Source: Pseudomonadota bacterium
GTDB taxonomy: Bacteria; Pseudomonadota; Alphaproteobacteria; Rhizobiales; Kaistiaceae
Length of the DNA stretch: 27,883 nt
Assembly (NCBI GenBank): GCA_023392225.1
Contig: JAEVZM010000051.1
Location: forward strand, 1-27,883
Reading direction: 5' to 3'
Each line of letters starts with the position of its first letter. Positions within the stretch are counted from its first letter, which is position 1. This document shows positions 1-8,331 of the stretch, piece after piece. A model generated the notes under the pieces. The model searched no databases. It was given only the letters and a program-made list of their open reading frames with translations, and had not been told where the DNA came from. The position numbers were made by a program, and so were the translations under genes.

Positions 1-18
1 CGCGGCGCGGGCGGCGCT

Positions 19-906
19 ATGAGCGACCCCGGCCCCGGCCCTTCCCATCCCGACCTGATGCCCGATCTGATCGCGATCATCGCGGCGCGGCTGCCGGCGC
101 TGCGGAAATCGGAGCGGAAGGTCGCCGCGGTGGTGCTCGCCGACCCCGAGGCGGCGATCGCCGGCACCCTCGCCGACCTCGCCCGGGCCGCCGGGGTGAG
201 CGACCCGACGGTGATCCGCTTCTGCGAGGCGGTGGGCTGCGACGGCTTCCAGGGCTTCCGCATCGCGCTCGCCCGCGGCCGGGCGCTCGCCATGCACGCC
301 CACTCCGTCATCGCCGCCGATGACGATGCCGGCGCACTCGCCGCCAAGGTCTTCCAGTACACCCTCGCCAGCCTCGACCGAGCCCGGCGGAAGCTCGACC
401 CGGCCGAGATCGAGAAGGCGGTTCGAATCCTCGCCGACGCCCGCAAGATCGACTTCTTCGGCTTCGGCGCCTCGGCTATCGTCGCGCTCGACGCGCAGCA
501 GAAGTTCCCGCTGTTCGGCCGGCCGGCGATCGCCACCATCGACGCCCACCAGCAGTACATGGCGGCGCTCACCATGGCGCCGGGCGACGCGCTGGTGGCG
601 ATCTCGAACACCGGCGAGACCGCGGCGATCCTCCAATGCGTCGATGCCGCGCGGGAGCGGGGTGCGAAGGTCGTGGCGATCACCGGCGCCGAGGACAGCG
701 CCCTCGCCCGGCGCGCCGACGCGCTGCTCGTGGTCGAGACCCACGAGAACACCAACGTCTATACGCCCACTACCTCGCGGCTCGCGGCTCTGGTCATCGT
801 CGACATCCTCTCGACCGGCGTGGCGCTCCGCCTCGACGCCGGCCACGCGCAGAAGTTCGCCGAGATGAAGCGCCAGCTCGCCCGCATGCGCGGCAGCGGC
901 GGGTAG
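19..906 (+). CDS. RpiR/MurR-family transcriptional regulator (HTH plus SIS domain)
   Basis: DNA-binding regulator of the RpiR family, 295 aa, the usual family length. Residues about 15-90 form the N-terminal winged helix; the recognition-helix region near residues 52-70 reads LADLARAAGVSDPTVIRFCE, very typical of the family. Residues about 125-265 form a SIS sugar-phosphate-binding domain, with the FFGFGASA and AISNTGET loops that contact phosphosugar. Family members usually control sugar or sugar-phosphate catabolism and answer to an intermediate of the pathway; the ligand cannot be read from sequence. The ATG at 19 is the first in frame; an ATG at 58 is an alternative that would still keep the HTH. 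Its own targets are probably to the left of the window, since the gene on its right is convergent. The family call is secure, the regulon is unknown. Confidence 0.93.
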   Translation: MSDPGPGPSHPDLMPDLIAIIAARLPALRKSERKVAAVVLADPEAAIAGTLADLARAAGVSDPTVIRFCEAVGCDGFQGFRIALARGRALAMHAHSVIAADDDAGALAAKVFQYTLASLDRARRKLDPAEIEKAVRILADARKIDFFGFGASAIVALDAQQKFPLFGRPAIATIDAHQQYMAALTMAPGDALVAISNTGETAAILQCVDAARERGAKVVAITGAEDSALARRADALLVVETHENTNVYTPTTSRLAALVIVDILSTGVALRLDAGHAQKFAEMKRQLARMRGSGG

Positions 907-925
907 AGCCGCCCCCGCCTACCCG
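900..925. terminator. Inverted repeat spanning both stop codons of a convergent gene pair
   Basis: Perfect 7-bp arms CGGGTAG (900-906) and CTACCCG (919-925) flank a 12-nt loop. The TAG stop of the RpiR gene (904-906) lies in the left arm and the TAG stop of the minus-strand hyfI-like gene (919-921) in the right arm. A bidirectional terminator is plausible, but there is no T-tract. Confidence 0.4.
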
Positions 926-1425
926 AGCAGCGTCAGGAGCCCCTTGAGGAGCGCCGTCGGCGTCGGCGGGCAGCCGGGGATGTGGAGGTCGACCGGCACC
1001 ACGTCACTCACCCCGCCGGCCACCGCATAGGAGCCGGCGAACAGGCCGCCATTCCGCGCGCAGTCGCCTACCGCAACCACCCATTTCGGCGCCGGCGTCG
1101 CGTCATAGGTCCGCTCAAGCGCCTCGCGCATGTTCTTCGTGACCGGTCCGGTGACCATCAGCACGTCGGCATGGCGCGGCGAGGCAACGACGTGGAGGCC
1201 GAAGCGCTCGAGATCGTAGAACGCATTGTTGAGCGCGTGGATCTCGAGCTCGCAGGCATTGCACGATCCGGCATCGACCTCACGGATCGCAAGGCTCCGG
1301 CCGAGGCGCTTGCGCGCCGTGCCGTCGAGCGTTTCGGCCAGCGCGGCAAGCTCGGGATCGTCGAGCCGCGGCGGCGGCTCGGTCAGCGGTTTCCGGGGCA
1401 GTCCCTCGAACAGCAGTCTGCGCAT
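919..1425 (-). CDS. hyfI: HyfI/NuoB-like small iron-sulfur subunit of a hydrogenase-related complex
   Basis: 168-aa member of the NADH-dehydrogenase 20 kDa / hydrogenase small-subunit family. It keeps four cysteines in the hydrogenase-type pattern: C55 and C58 (SCNACE), C122 (VGDCARNGG) and C152 (PGCPPTP), the expected ligands of the proximal [4Fe-4S] cluster. NuoB of complex I instead has adjacent cysteines, so this is closer to HyfI/HycG. It is shorter than E. coli HyfI or HycG (about 250 aa), lacking a C-terminal extension. The ATG at 1425 is 11 nt after the stop of the cyclase gene, so it is probably the last gene of the operon. It should pair with the HyfG-like large subunit at 3742-5262, from which it is separated by the cyclase. 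Family is secure; the redox partner is unknown. Confidence 0.9.
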   Translation of the reverse strand: MRRLLFEGLPRKPLTEPPPRLDDPELAALAETLDGTARKRLGRSLAIREVDAGSCNACELEIHALNNAFYDLERFGLHVVASPRHADVLMVTGPVTKNMREALERTYDATPAPKWVVAVGDCARNGGLFAGSYAVAGGVSDVVPVDLHIPGCPPTPTALLKGLLTLLG

Positions 1426-1436
1426 CGTCTCGTCCG

Positions 1437-3644
1437 TTACTTCTCGGTCGCGGTGAACGAGCCGTCCCAGTCGGGCGGGGGTGGGTTGGCCCGCCAGCCG
1501 GCAATCCGGGTCTCGTAGAGATCATAGAGCTTCTTCAGCGTGGCAACCCCGAGGGCGCGGCATTCGGCGATCCGCGCCTCCGCCACGTCCCAGGCCTGGC
1601 GGCGATAGGCCTCGATCATGGCGCCGTGAAGCGGTGCGAGGCGCTCGAGTTGGGCAGGCTCGCCGAGCGGCGCCATGAGCGTATAGAGCCGGCTCGGCGC
1701 ATTCCGTCCCTTGACCTTGATCAGGTCGAGCTCGAGCTTGGCCACCTTGACCTGGTCGGCGGTGGTCTCGCCGATGACGATGGTCATTCCGTAGGTCTTC
1801 GAGAGCCCCTCGAGCCGCGAGGCGACATTGACGTCGTCGCCGATCGCCGAATAGTCGAAGCGCTGCGCCGAGCCGAGATTGCCGACGCAGCAATTGCCGC
1901 TGTTGATGCCGATGCCGATCGAGACCGGCGCGAAGGGACGGCCGGCCGCCTTCGCCTCCTCCTCCCATTTCGCGTTCAGGGCGTGCATGCCCTCGGCCAT
2001 GCCGATCGCCGCCGTGCAGGCATTGGCAGCATGGTCGGGATCGTCGAGCGGGGCGTTCCAGAACGCCATAATGGCGTCGCCCATGTACTTGTCGATGGTG
2101 CCGCGGCGCTGGAGGATGATGTCGGTGAGCGGGGTCAGGAGGCCGTTGATGAACTGGGTCAGCTCGTGGGCGGTGAGCTTCTCCGAGATCGAGGTGAAGT
2201 TCCGCACGTCGCAGAAGAGAATGGTGAGCTCCTTGACCTCGCCGCCGAGCTCGAGGCGATCGGGATTGGCGATCAGCTCGTCGACCACATCCGGCGAGAC
2301 GTAGTGGGAGAAGGCGACGCGCACCTGCGCCCGCTGCTGCTCGACCCGGCGATAGATGTAGAGCGTCGCCGCGGCCACCAGGACGGCGATCGCCAGCGCC
2401 GGATAGGATGGGTCGAGGAGAAGATGGAGATACTTGTAGGCAAGCCAGGCGCCGAGGAAGATCGCCAGCACGACGATGAGGCCGGTCAGCGACGAAGCCA
2501 GCGCCGGCAGCCGCGGCAGGACCGCACCGAGCACCAGGCCGATGACGATCACCAGCAGGATCTCGAGCGCCGGCCCGTAGTCCGGACGGGTCAGCTGGCG
2601 GCCGGAAAGGACGTGTTCGAGCACCTGCGCCTGGATCTCGACCCCGGGCAGCGAGGCGTCGAGCGGCGTCGCCCGAAGGTCGTTGAGCCCCGGCGCGCTG
2701 GTGCCGACCAGGACGATCGTGCCGGCAAGGTCGTCGGGGTCAGCGCTGCCGTCGAGCACCGTCCAGGCGGGCACGAAGGCCGCGGGATTGGACGGGCGGA
2801 ACTGCAGCCAGATGGCGCCGTCGGCATCGGTCGGTATCTCGAAGTCGCCGACCTTGATGGCGTTGAGCCCGGTGGCGCCGCCGAAGGATTCCTCGCCGCT
2901 GGCGTTCGACGCCTTGAGGATGAAGGTCGAGGCCCCTTGCGCGACGCGGAGCGACTCCGCCGCAAGGCTCGGCACAAACTGCTCGCCGACCCGGAACACC
3001 AGCGCGATGCGGCGTACCACCTGGTCGCGGTCGGGAATCCAGTTGAGGGCGCCGATGCCGAGCGCCTGGGCGTCGAGCACAGGGAGATTGCCGGTCGAGC
3101 CGGCGAAGGCGGCGATGAATGGCGCGGGATCGTCGCCGGCCACCGCGAAGCCGGCCTTCACCGGCGGCGGCGGCCCCGCGCGGCCGGTCAGCACCGTCGC
3201 CAGCACCGTCGCGCTCGACCCGATCGCCTCGGCAAGGCGCTCGTCGTTGCCGGGCTGGCCCTTGAGCACCGACGCCAGCGCCGCCGCCTGCTCGGGCGGG
3301 AGCGAGGCGACCAGCTGCTCGGGCGAGGTCTGGTCGGGCTCGGCGAACAGCACGTCGAAGGCGACCGCGGCGACGCCCTGGTCGCGCAGCGCGTCGAGCA
3401 TGCGAGCGACGGTGGTGCGCGGCCACGGCCATTGGCCGACGCGCTGCAGCGACGCCTCGTCGATGTCGACGATCCGCACCGGCAGCGCCGGATCGTATTG
3501 CTGCGGGTCGAGGCGCTGGTAGGAGTCGAAGGCGATCAGCCGCAGCGCCTGGAGCGCAAAGGGATCGGCGATGCGAAGCGCCGTCGCGCCGGCGAGCACC
3601 ACCAGGATCAGCAGCAGGTATGGCCAGCCGGCCCGGAACCTCAT
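1437..3644 (-). CDS. CHASE2-domain class III adenylate/guanylate cyclase
   Basis: 735-aa membrane cyclase. An N-terminal transmembrane helix (about 7-25) is followed by an extracytoplasmic CHASE2 sensor (about 30-345), three hydrophobic helices (about 360-378, 383-403, 413-431) and a cytoplasmic catalytic domain (about 470-660). Catalytic residues are intact: metal-binding D479 (LFCDVRNF) and D523 (YMGDAIMAF), and transition-state N606 and R610 (DDVNVASRLEG). K519 and S599 occupy the purine-selecting positions, which suggests ATP as substrate and class IIIb, a subgroup in which some members respond to bicarbonate (inference). A C-terminal tail (about 660-735) contains helical, TPR-like sequence. 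The ATG at 3644 is preceded by GAGGGG. The gene sits between the large- and small-subunit genes of the hyf-like complex on the same strand, implying co-expression. Confidence 0.94.
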   Translation of the reverse strand: MRFRAGWPYLLLILVVLAGATALRIADPFALQALRLIAFDSYQRLDPQQYDPALPVRIVDIDEASLQRVGQWPWPRTTVARMLDALRDQGVAAVAFDVLFAEPDQTSPEQLVASLPPEQAAALASVLKGQPGNDERLAEAIGSSATVLATVLTGRAGPPPPVKAGFAVAGDDPAPFIAAFAGSTGNLPVLDAQALGIGALNWIPDRDQVVRRIALVFRVGEQFVPSLAAESLRVAQGASTFILKASNASGEESFGGATGLNAIKVGDFEIPTDADGAIWLQFRPSNPAAFVPAWTVLDGSADPDDLAGTIVLVGTSAPGLNDLRATPLDASLPGVEIQAQVLEHVLSGRQLTRPDYGPALEILLVIVIGLVLGAVLPRLPALASSLTGLIVVLAIFLGAWLAYKYLHLLLDPSYPALAIAVLVAAATLYIYRRVEQQRAQVRVAFSHYVSPDVVDELIANPDRLELGGEVKELTILFCDVRNFTSISEKLTAHELTQFINGLLTPLTDIILQRRGTIDKYMGDAIMAFWNAPLDDPDHAANACTAAIGMAEGMHALNAKWEEEAKAAGRPFAPVSIGIGINSGNCCVGNLGSAQRFDYSAIGDDVNVASRLEGLSKTYGMTIVIGETTADQVKVAKLELDLIKVKGRNAPSRLYTLMAPLGEPAQLERLAPLHGAMIEAYRRQAWDVAEARIAECRALGVATLKKLYDLYETRIAGWRANPPPPDWDGSFTATEK

Positions 3645-3741
3645 CCGGAGCCCCTCACGTCGTGCAGTCCGTCAACGGCCGTCATGCCGGATGCCTTCGC
3701 CTCGCGCGAAACCCTGCCCTTGGTGGTACCACATCGCACGT
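3645..3741 (-). other. Intercistronic gap between hyfG-like and cyclase genes
   Basis: The only sizeable gap within the operon (97 nt). It holds a perfect 10-bp palindrome GTGGTACCAC (3723-3732) and a small stem TTCGC/GCGAA (3696-3700 and 3706-3710). These could form a processing site or an internal regulatory site for the cyclase; I see no convincing promoter. Significance is uncertain. Confidence 0.25.
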
Positions 3742-5262
3742 TCAGAGGTCGTGGCCGGAATAGGAGCAGTTGAAGGATTTGTTGCAGAGCGGGAAGTCGG
3801 CGACGATGTTGCCCTCGATCACCGCCTCGAGCAGCGGCCACTGGAACCACGACGGATCGCGGAGATGGCAGCGGGCGACGCGGCCATCCTCGCCGAGGCG
3901 CACCCAGGCCAGCACCGGGCCGCGGAACGCCTCGACCAGCGCCATGCCCTCCCCCGCCCGCACGGGCACCTCGGCGACGAGCGGCCCCGGTTCAAGCTGC
4001 GCAACGATCTGGTCGATCAGCGCCAGGCTCTGCTCGACCTCGCGGATGCGGATCCAGACCCGGGCATTGACGTCGCCGTCCTCGCGCACCGGGACGTCGA
4101 AGGTCAGCCGGTCATAGGGCGGATAGGCGAGGTCGCGGCGCACGTCGAAGGGCTGTCCACTGGCACGGCCGACGAAGCCGCCGGGCGCGAAACGCACCGC
4201 GAGCTCGGGCGCTAGATGGCCGGTGCCGACCGTCCGGTCGAGAAGTGACGCCGTCGAATCGTAGAGGCTGACCAGCCGCGGGAAGGCGTCCCGGATCTCG
4301 GACAGGAGGCCGGCGAGCGAATCCGAGCCGCCCCGATCGAGGTCGACCGCGACACCGCCCGGCACCACGCGGTCCATCATCAGGCGGTGGCCGAAGGCTG
4401 CATGGCAGAAGCGGAGGACGCGCTCGCGCAGCACGCCCATGTGGGCCAGCATCAGCGCGAAGGCCGCGTCGTTGCAGATCGCGCCGATGTCGCCGAGGTG
4501 GTTGGCGAGCCGCTCGAGCTCCGCCATCAGCGCCCGGAGGAGGACCGCGCGCGGCGGCGGCTCGATGCCGGTGGCCGTCTCGACGGCACGGGCGAAGGCG
4601 AGCGCATAGGCAACGGTCGAATCACCCGAGGTGCGCCCGGCGAGCTGCGCGGCACGGGCGAGGTCGGCCCCGGCCATCAGGCCGTCGATGCCCTTGTGGA
4701 CGTAGCCGAGCCGCTCCTCGAGCCGCACCACGGTCTCGCCGCTGGCGGTGAAGCGGAAGTGCCCGGGCTCGATGATGCCGGCATGAACCGGGCCGACCGG
4801 GATCTGGTGGAGGCCCGGGCCCTCGACCGGCAGGAAGGGATAGGCGGTCGCCGGACTGTCGCCGTCGCGCGGCTCCGGCGCCGCGGCGAGCGGATGGGTG
4901 ATGCCCCAGCGGCCATGGTCGAGCCACGGCCGGGCGTCGGTCGCCGCGAGCGGCTGCAGCCGGTAGAGATCGGCGATGGTGCGCTCGAGCCGGATGGCAG
5001 GCGCGTGGCGCGCCCCGACCGAGGGGAAGGTGCCGTCCGGGCAGGGAAGGCTCAGCACCGCGACCTCGCCGCCGTCGCGTACCGCCATGTGCACGATCCC
5101 GGGCTCGGCCCAGAGCGAGAGGAGCCCGAGGCGGCCCTCGGCCAGCGCGGTGCCGGCGATCTGCCAGCGCGCCGCGGCGACCGGGTGGCGCGGCCACGGA
5201 CGATGGCCCTCGACCTGTTCGATCCCGGCGATGATGTCGGCCAGCACGCCCATCGCGCTCAC
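3742..5262 (-). CDS. hyfG: HyfG-like large subunit (NuoC-NuoD fusion) without [NiFe] ligands
   Basis: 506-aa fusion of a NuoC-like 30 kDa domain (about 30-130, with SVGARHAPAIRLERTIADLY) and a NuoD/hydrogenase large-subunit domain (about 155-506, with EPGHFRF and RLGYVHKGIDGL). HyfG/HycE hydrogenases bind nickel through R-x-C-G-x-C and a C-terminal D-P-C-x-x-C. Here the first motif reads R210-T-S-G-D-S215, with serine at both cysteine positions, and the second region ends C493-N-K-S-F-N-C499-S-Y-S-G-H-D-L, which is not a CxxC. A [NiFe] centre is therefore not expected. This matches the Ehr group of hydrogenase-related complexes. The start is GTG at 5262, in a GTGA overlap with the hyfF-like stop; an ATG lies three codons in. 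The active-site chemistry is unknown, possibly quinone-binding as in NuoD. Confidence 0.92.
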   Translation of the reverse strand: MSAMGVLADIIAGIEQVEGHRPWPRHPVAAARWQIAGTALAEGRLGLLSLWAEPGIVHMAVRDGGEVAVLSLPCPDGTFPSVGARHAPAIRLERTIADLYRLQPLAATDARPWLDHGRWGITHPLAAAPEPRDGDSPATAYPFLPVEGPGLHQIPVGPVHAGIIEPGHFRFTASGETVVRLEERLGYVHKGIDGLMAGADLARAAQLAGRTSGDSTVAYALAFARAVETATGIEPPPRAVLLRALMAELERLANHLGDIGAICNDAAFALMLAHMGVLRERVLRFCHAAFGHRLMMDRVVPGGVAVDLDRGGSDSLAGLLSEIRDAFPRLVSLYDSTASLLDRTVGTGHLAPELAVRFAPGGFVGRASGQPFDVRRDLAYPPYDRLTFDVPVREDGDVNARVWIRIREVEQSLALIDQIVAQLEPGPLVAEVPVRAGEGMALVEAFRGPVLAWVRLGEDGRVARCHLRDPSWFQWPLLEAVIEGNIVADFPLCNKSFNCSYSGHDL

Positions 5263-6710
5263 CCGAGCTGCGCCGCGACGTGCTGGAACCAGGTGACCAG
5301 CATCGGCGGCAGGTAGAGGCCGGCGACCAGCACCAGTCCGAAGTGGACCAGCATCGGCACGTAGGAGGCCTCGGCGGGCGCCGACGGGCCTTGCGGCTCG
5401 CCGAAGGCGAGGCCCGAGAGGCGGAGGAACAGCGCGCCGAAAGCGACGAGGATGCCGAGCACCAGCGGCACCGCGAGCAGCGGCTCGCGCGCGACGGTCG
5501 AGGATACCACCAGGAACTCGCTCATGAAGATGCCGAGTGGCGGCAGCCCGGCGATGGCGATGACGCCGAACACCAGTCCCCAGCCGAGGACGGGATGGCT
5601 CGCGGTCAGCCCGGTGATGCGCTTGATGTCCTGCGTACCCTTGACCTGGGTGATGTGGCCGACGGCGAAGAAGATGCCGGACTTGGTGAGCGAGTGCATC
5701 ACCATGTGGAACAGGCCGGCGAAATTGGCCAGCGGCCCGCCCAGCCCGAAGGCGAAGGTGATGATGCCCATGTGCTCGATCGACGAGTAGGCGAACATCC
5801 GTTTGATGTCGCTCCGCCGGTAGAGCATGAAGCCGGCGAAGACCAGCGTACCGAGCCCCATCGTCACCATCAGCGGGCCGGGCGCCAGCGCGTCCGGATT
5901 GGCGGCGAGGATCAGCTTGAAGCGAAGCACGGCGTAGAGCGCGACGTTGAGGAGCAGCCCCGAGAGCACCGCCGAGATCGGCGTCGGGCCTTCGGCATGG
6001 GCGTCAGGCAGCCAGGCATGGAGCGGCGCGAGGCCGACCTTGGTGCCATAGCCGAGGAACAGGAAGACGAAGGCGAGGTTGAGGAAGGCCGCGTCGAACT
6101 CGCCGGCGCGGCTGACCAGCACCGTCCACAGCATCGCGTCGGTGCCCTCACCCACCACCGGCTGCGCCGCCATGTAGACGAGGATGGTGCCGAACAGCGC
6201 CAGCGCGATGCCGACGCTGCCGAGCAGGAAGTACTTCCACGCCGCCTCGAGCGCCTCGGGCGTGCGGTAGATGCCGACCATCAGCACCGTGGTCAGCGTC
6301 GCGATCTCGACCGCCACCCACATCACGCCGATATTGTTGGCGACCAGGGCGAGGTTCATGGCGAACATCAGCACCTGATACATGGCGTGGTAGAAGCGCA
6401 GGTACCCCGGCGTCAGCCGCCCGGTCTCGATCTCGTGGCCGATATAGGTGGCGCTGAAGATCGAGGTGGTGAAGGCGACGAAGCTCGACAGCACCACGAA
6501 CACGATGTTGGGGTCGTCGACCAGGAACGTGCCACCCGGCGCCGGCGGCGGCGTCACGAAGAGGGCCGCGGCGGCGAGCAGCGTGAGGAGGCTGGCGAGG
6601 ACGTTGAGGCGCGACGTCAGCCGGTAGCCCGGCAGCAGCGCCAGCAGCCCCGCCGCGCAGAGCGGGATGACGAGGACCGCGACCTCGGGACGGAAGGGCA
6701 GCGCGATCAT
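5259..6710 (-). CDS. hyfF: HyfF-like antiporter-type membrane subunit (NuoM/NuoN family)
   Basis: 483-aa polytopic membrane protein of the proton-translocating NADH-quinone oxidoreductase / Mrp antiporter family. Recognisable signatures are the LAPLHAWLPDAHAEGPTPISA segment, near residues 225-245 and typical of these subunits, and the SSIEHMGIITFAFGLGG segment near residue 310. Lysines and histidines inside hydrophobic stretches (for example MHSLTKSGIFFA) are the kind used in proton transfer. Slightly shorter than E. coli HyfF (about 526 aa). The ATG at 6710 overlaps the stop of the hyfE-like gene (ATGA) and its own stop overlaps the hyfG-like GTG, so translational coupling is likely. Expected to translocate H+ or Na+ in step with redox chemistry in the peripheral arm; the ion is not determined. 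Confidence 0.93.
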   Translation of the reverse strand: MIALPFRPEVAVLVIPLCAAGLLALLPGYRLTSRLNVLASLLTLLAAAALFVTPPPAPGGTFLVDDPNIVFVVLSSFVAFTTSIFSATYIGHEIETGRLTPGYLRFYHAMYQVLMFAMNLALVANNIGVMWVAVEIATLTTVLMVGIYRTPEALEAAWKYFLLGSVGIALALFGTILVYMAAQPVVGEGTDAMLWTVLVSRAGEFDAAFLNLAFVFLFLGYGTKVGLAPLHAWLPDAHAEGPTPISAVLSGLLLNVALYAVLRFKLILAANPDALAPGPLMVTMGLGTLVFAGFMLYRRSDIKRMFAYSSIEHMGIITFAFGLGGPLANFAGLFHMVMHSLTKSGIFFAVGHITQVKGTQDIKRITGLTASHPVLGWGLVFGVIAIAGLPPLGIFMSEFLVVSSTVAREPLLAVPLVLGILVAFGALFLRLSGLAFGEPQGPSAPAEASYVPMLVHFGLVLVAGLYLPPMLVTWFQHVAAQLG

Positions 6711-7375
6711 TTCCGCTCTCCCCGCGCCCGATCGACCGCCTCGATGTCGACGGTGTCGAAGCGCTCGCGAATCCGCGACAGCACGATACCGATGACGATG
6801 AAGGCGATCAGCACCGAGAAGGCGACGCTGATCTCGACCACCAGCGGCATGCCGAGGGCGCCGGTCGCGGCCAGCATCAGCCCGTTCTCCAGCGACATGA
6901 AGCCGATCACCTGGCTGACGGCGTTGCGCCGCGTCACCATCATCAGGAGGCCGAGCAGGACCACCGAGAGGGCAAAGGCGAGATCCTCGCGAGCGAGGGG
7001 CGTGGCCGGTGCGGTCTCGGTGACCCGCAGCATGACGACGAGGGAGAGCGCCACCAGCGCCATGCCGGCGAGCATGGTCGGGCCGACGCCGACCACCGTC
7101 TCGATCTCGCGGTGGATGCCGAAGCGCTTGACGATCCGGCGGAGCGCCATCGGGATCGCCAGTCCCTTGAAGAGGAGCGCGATCGCCGCCGTGACGTAGA
7201 GGTGCGGCGCGTCCTGGACGTGGGCCTGCCAGGCCACCGACGCGGCCAGCACGAAGGCCTGCGCGGCGAAGACGTTGAGCAGCGCCAGCATCCGGTCCTG
7301 GTAGAGCATCATCAGCGAGATCAGCACCAGGCTGCCGGCGAGGAGATGCGCGACGTCGAATTCGAGACCGCCCAT
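6707..7375 (-). CDS. hyfE: HyfE-like membrane subunit
   Basis: 222-aa small polytopic membrane protein matching the hydrogenase-4 component E family in length (E. coli HyfE is about 216 aa) and in its Leu/Val/Ala-rich helices. It is related in its C-terminal half to NuoK; GFMSLENGLMLAATGALGMPLVVEI resembles the NuoK membrane glutamate region. The frame is open farther upstream, but the extension is Arg-rich and lies over the hyfC-like gene. I therefore place the start at the ATG at 7375, which shares one base with the TGA of the hyfC-like gene (TGATG). The C-terminal tail (IRERFDTVDIEAVDRARGERK) is cytoplasmic-looking. It is part of the membrane arm with the HyfB-, HyfC- and HyfF-like subunits. 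Confidence 0.9.
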   Translation of the reverse strand: MGGLEFDVAHLLAGSLVLISLMMLYQDRMLALLNVFAAQAFVLAASVAWQAHVQDAPHLYVTAAIALLFKGLAIPMALRRIVKRFGIHREIETVVGVGPTMLAGMALVALSLVVMLRVTETAPATPLAREDLAFALSVVLLGLLMMVTRRNAVSQVIGFMSLENGLMLAATGALGMPLVVEISVAFSVLIAFIVIGIVLSRIRERFDTVDIEAVDRARGERK

Positions 7376-8331
7376 CAGATGCTCCGCGACACGAAGAGAA
7401 GAAGGGTCGCGAGCAGCCCGAGCATCAGGCCGATGCCGAGGAAGTCGGCGACGCGGAACACGCGCATCTTGGCGATCGAGGTCTCGAACGCGGCGAGCAG
7501 GAAGCCGCCGACGGCGAGCTTGGCCAGCCACGCCACCAGCCCGATCGCCAGTGCCCCCAGTCCGGCGGCGAGCGGCGCAAGCTGCCAGGGCAGGAAGATG
7601 CAGGCGATGAGCGAGAGGTAGAGCACCAGCTTCAGCGAGGTGGCGAGCTCGATCAGCGCCAGATGACGGCCGGAATATTCGAGCACCATCGCCTCATGGA
7701 CCATGGTCAGCTCGAGATGGGTCGCGGGGTTGTCGACCGGGATGCGGCCGTTCTCGGCGATCGCCACCAGCACCAGCGCGACCAGAGCGAGGCCGAGCGA
7801 GACCCGGAGCCCGACCGCGGAATCGGCCAGCACCGCCGAGACGGTGGAGAGCTGGGTCGAGCCGGCGACCAGCGCCACCGTGAACACCATCATGATCATC
7901 GCCGGCTCGGCGAAGGAGGCGATCATCACCTCGCGGCTGGCGCCGATGCCGCCGAAGGCGGTGCCGATCTCCATGCCGGCCAGCGCCAGGAAGAACCGTG
8001 CCGAGCCGAGCAGCGCGATGATGGCGATGAGGTCCGCCGACCACGAGAACAGGAGGCCGCTGGCGAAGGTCGGCACCAGCGCCGCCGCCACCCAGGTCGC
8101 GGCGAAGATGAGGTACGGCGTCGCCCGGAACAGCCACGAGGCGTTCTCGGCCAGCACCACTTCCTTGCGCAGCAGTCGGGCGAGATCGCGATAGGGCTGG
8201 AGCATCGGCGGTCCCTGCCGACGCTGGAGCCGCGCCTTGACCTTGCGCACGAACCCGGTGACCAGCGGCGCCACGGCGAGCACCACGATCATCTGCAGCC
8301 CCTGCACGACGAGACCGAGAATCAGTTCCAT
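7375..8331 (-). CDS. hyfC: HyfC-like (NuoH-type) membrane subunit
   Basis: 318-aa NuoH/HyfC/HycD-family membrane subunit, the one that docks the peripheral redox arm on the membrane. Family signatures visible are KARLQRRQGPPMLQPYRDLARLLRKE near residues 32-57, AENGRIPVDNPATHLELTMVHEAMVLEYSG near residues 192-221, and about eight hydrophobic helices. E. coli HyfC is 315 aa. The conserved Glu and Asp in the NGRIPVDNPATHLEL loop, which in complex I lie near the quinone chamber, are present. The ATG at 8331 lies 10 nt inside the end of the hyfB-like gene. No frameshift or truncation seen. Confidence 0.93.
   Translation of the reverse strand: MELILGLVVQGLQMIVVLAVAPLVTGFVRKVKARLQRRQGPPMLQPYRDLARLLRKEVVLAENASWLFRATPYLIFAATWVAAALVPTFASGLLFSWSADLIAIIALLGSARFFLALAGMEIGTAFGGIGASREVMIASFAEPAMIMMVFTVALVAGSTQLSTVSAVLADSAVGLRVSLGLALVALVLVAIAENGRIPVDNPATHLELTMVHEAMVLEYSGRHLALIELATSLKLVLYLSLIACIFLPWQLAPLAAGLGALAIGLVAWLAKLAVGGFLLAAFETSIAKMRVFRVADFLGIGLMLGLLATLLLFVSRSI

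Noticed and set aside
1437..3644. The cyclase as a separate transcription unit with its own promoter in the 97-nt gap
   Set aside because: I found no good -10/-35 pair in 3645-3741; the palindrome there is not enough to claim a promoter.
1626..3773. A 715-residue open frame on the plus strand opposite the cyclase
   Set aside because: It is the antisense shadow of a gene with clear CHASE2 and cyclase domains; its composition is Arg/Glu/His-rich and no domain is recognisable. The same applies to the long antisense frames at 5280-7199, 8682-10355 and 12517-14526.
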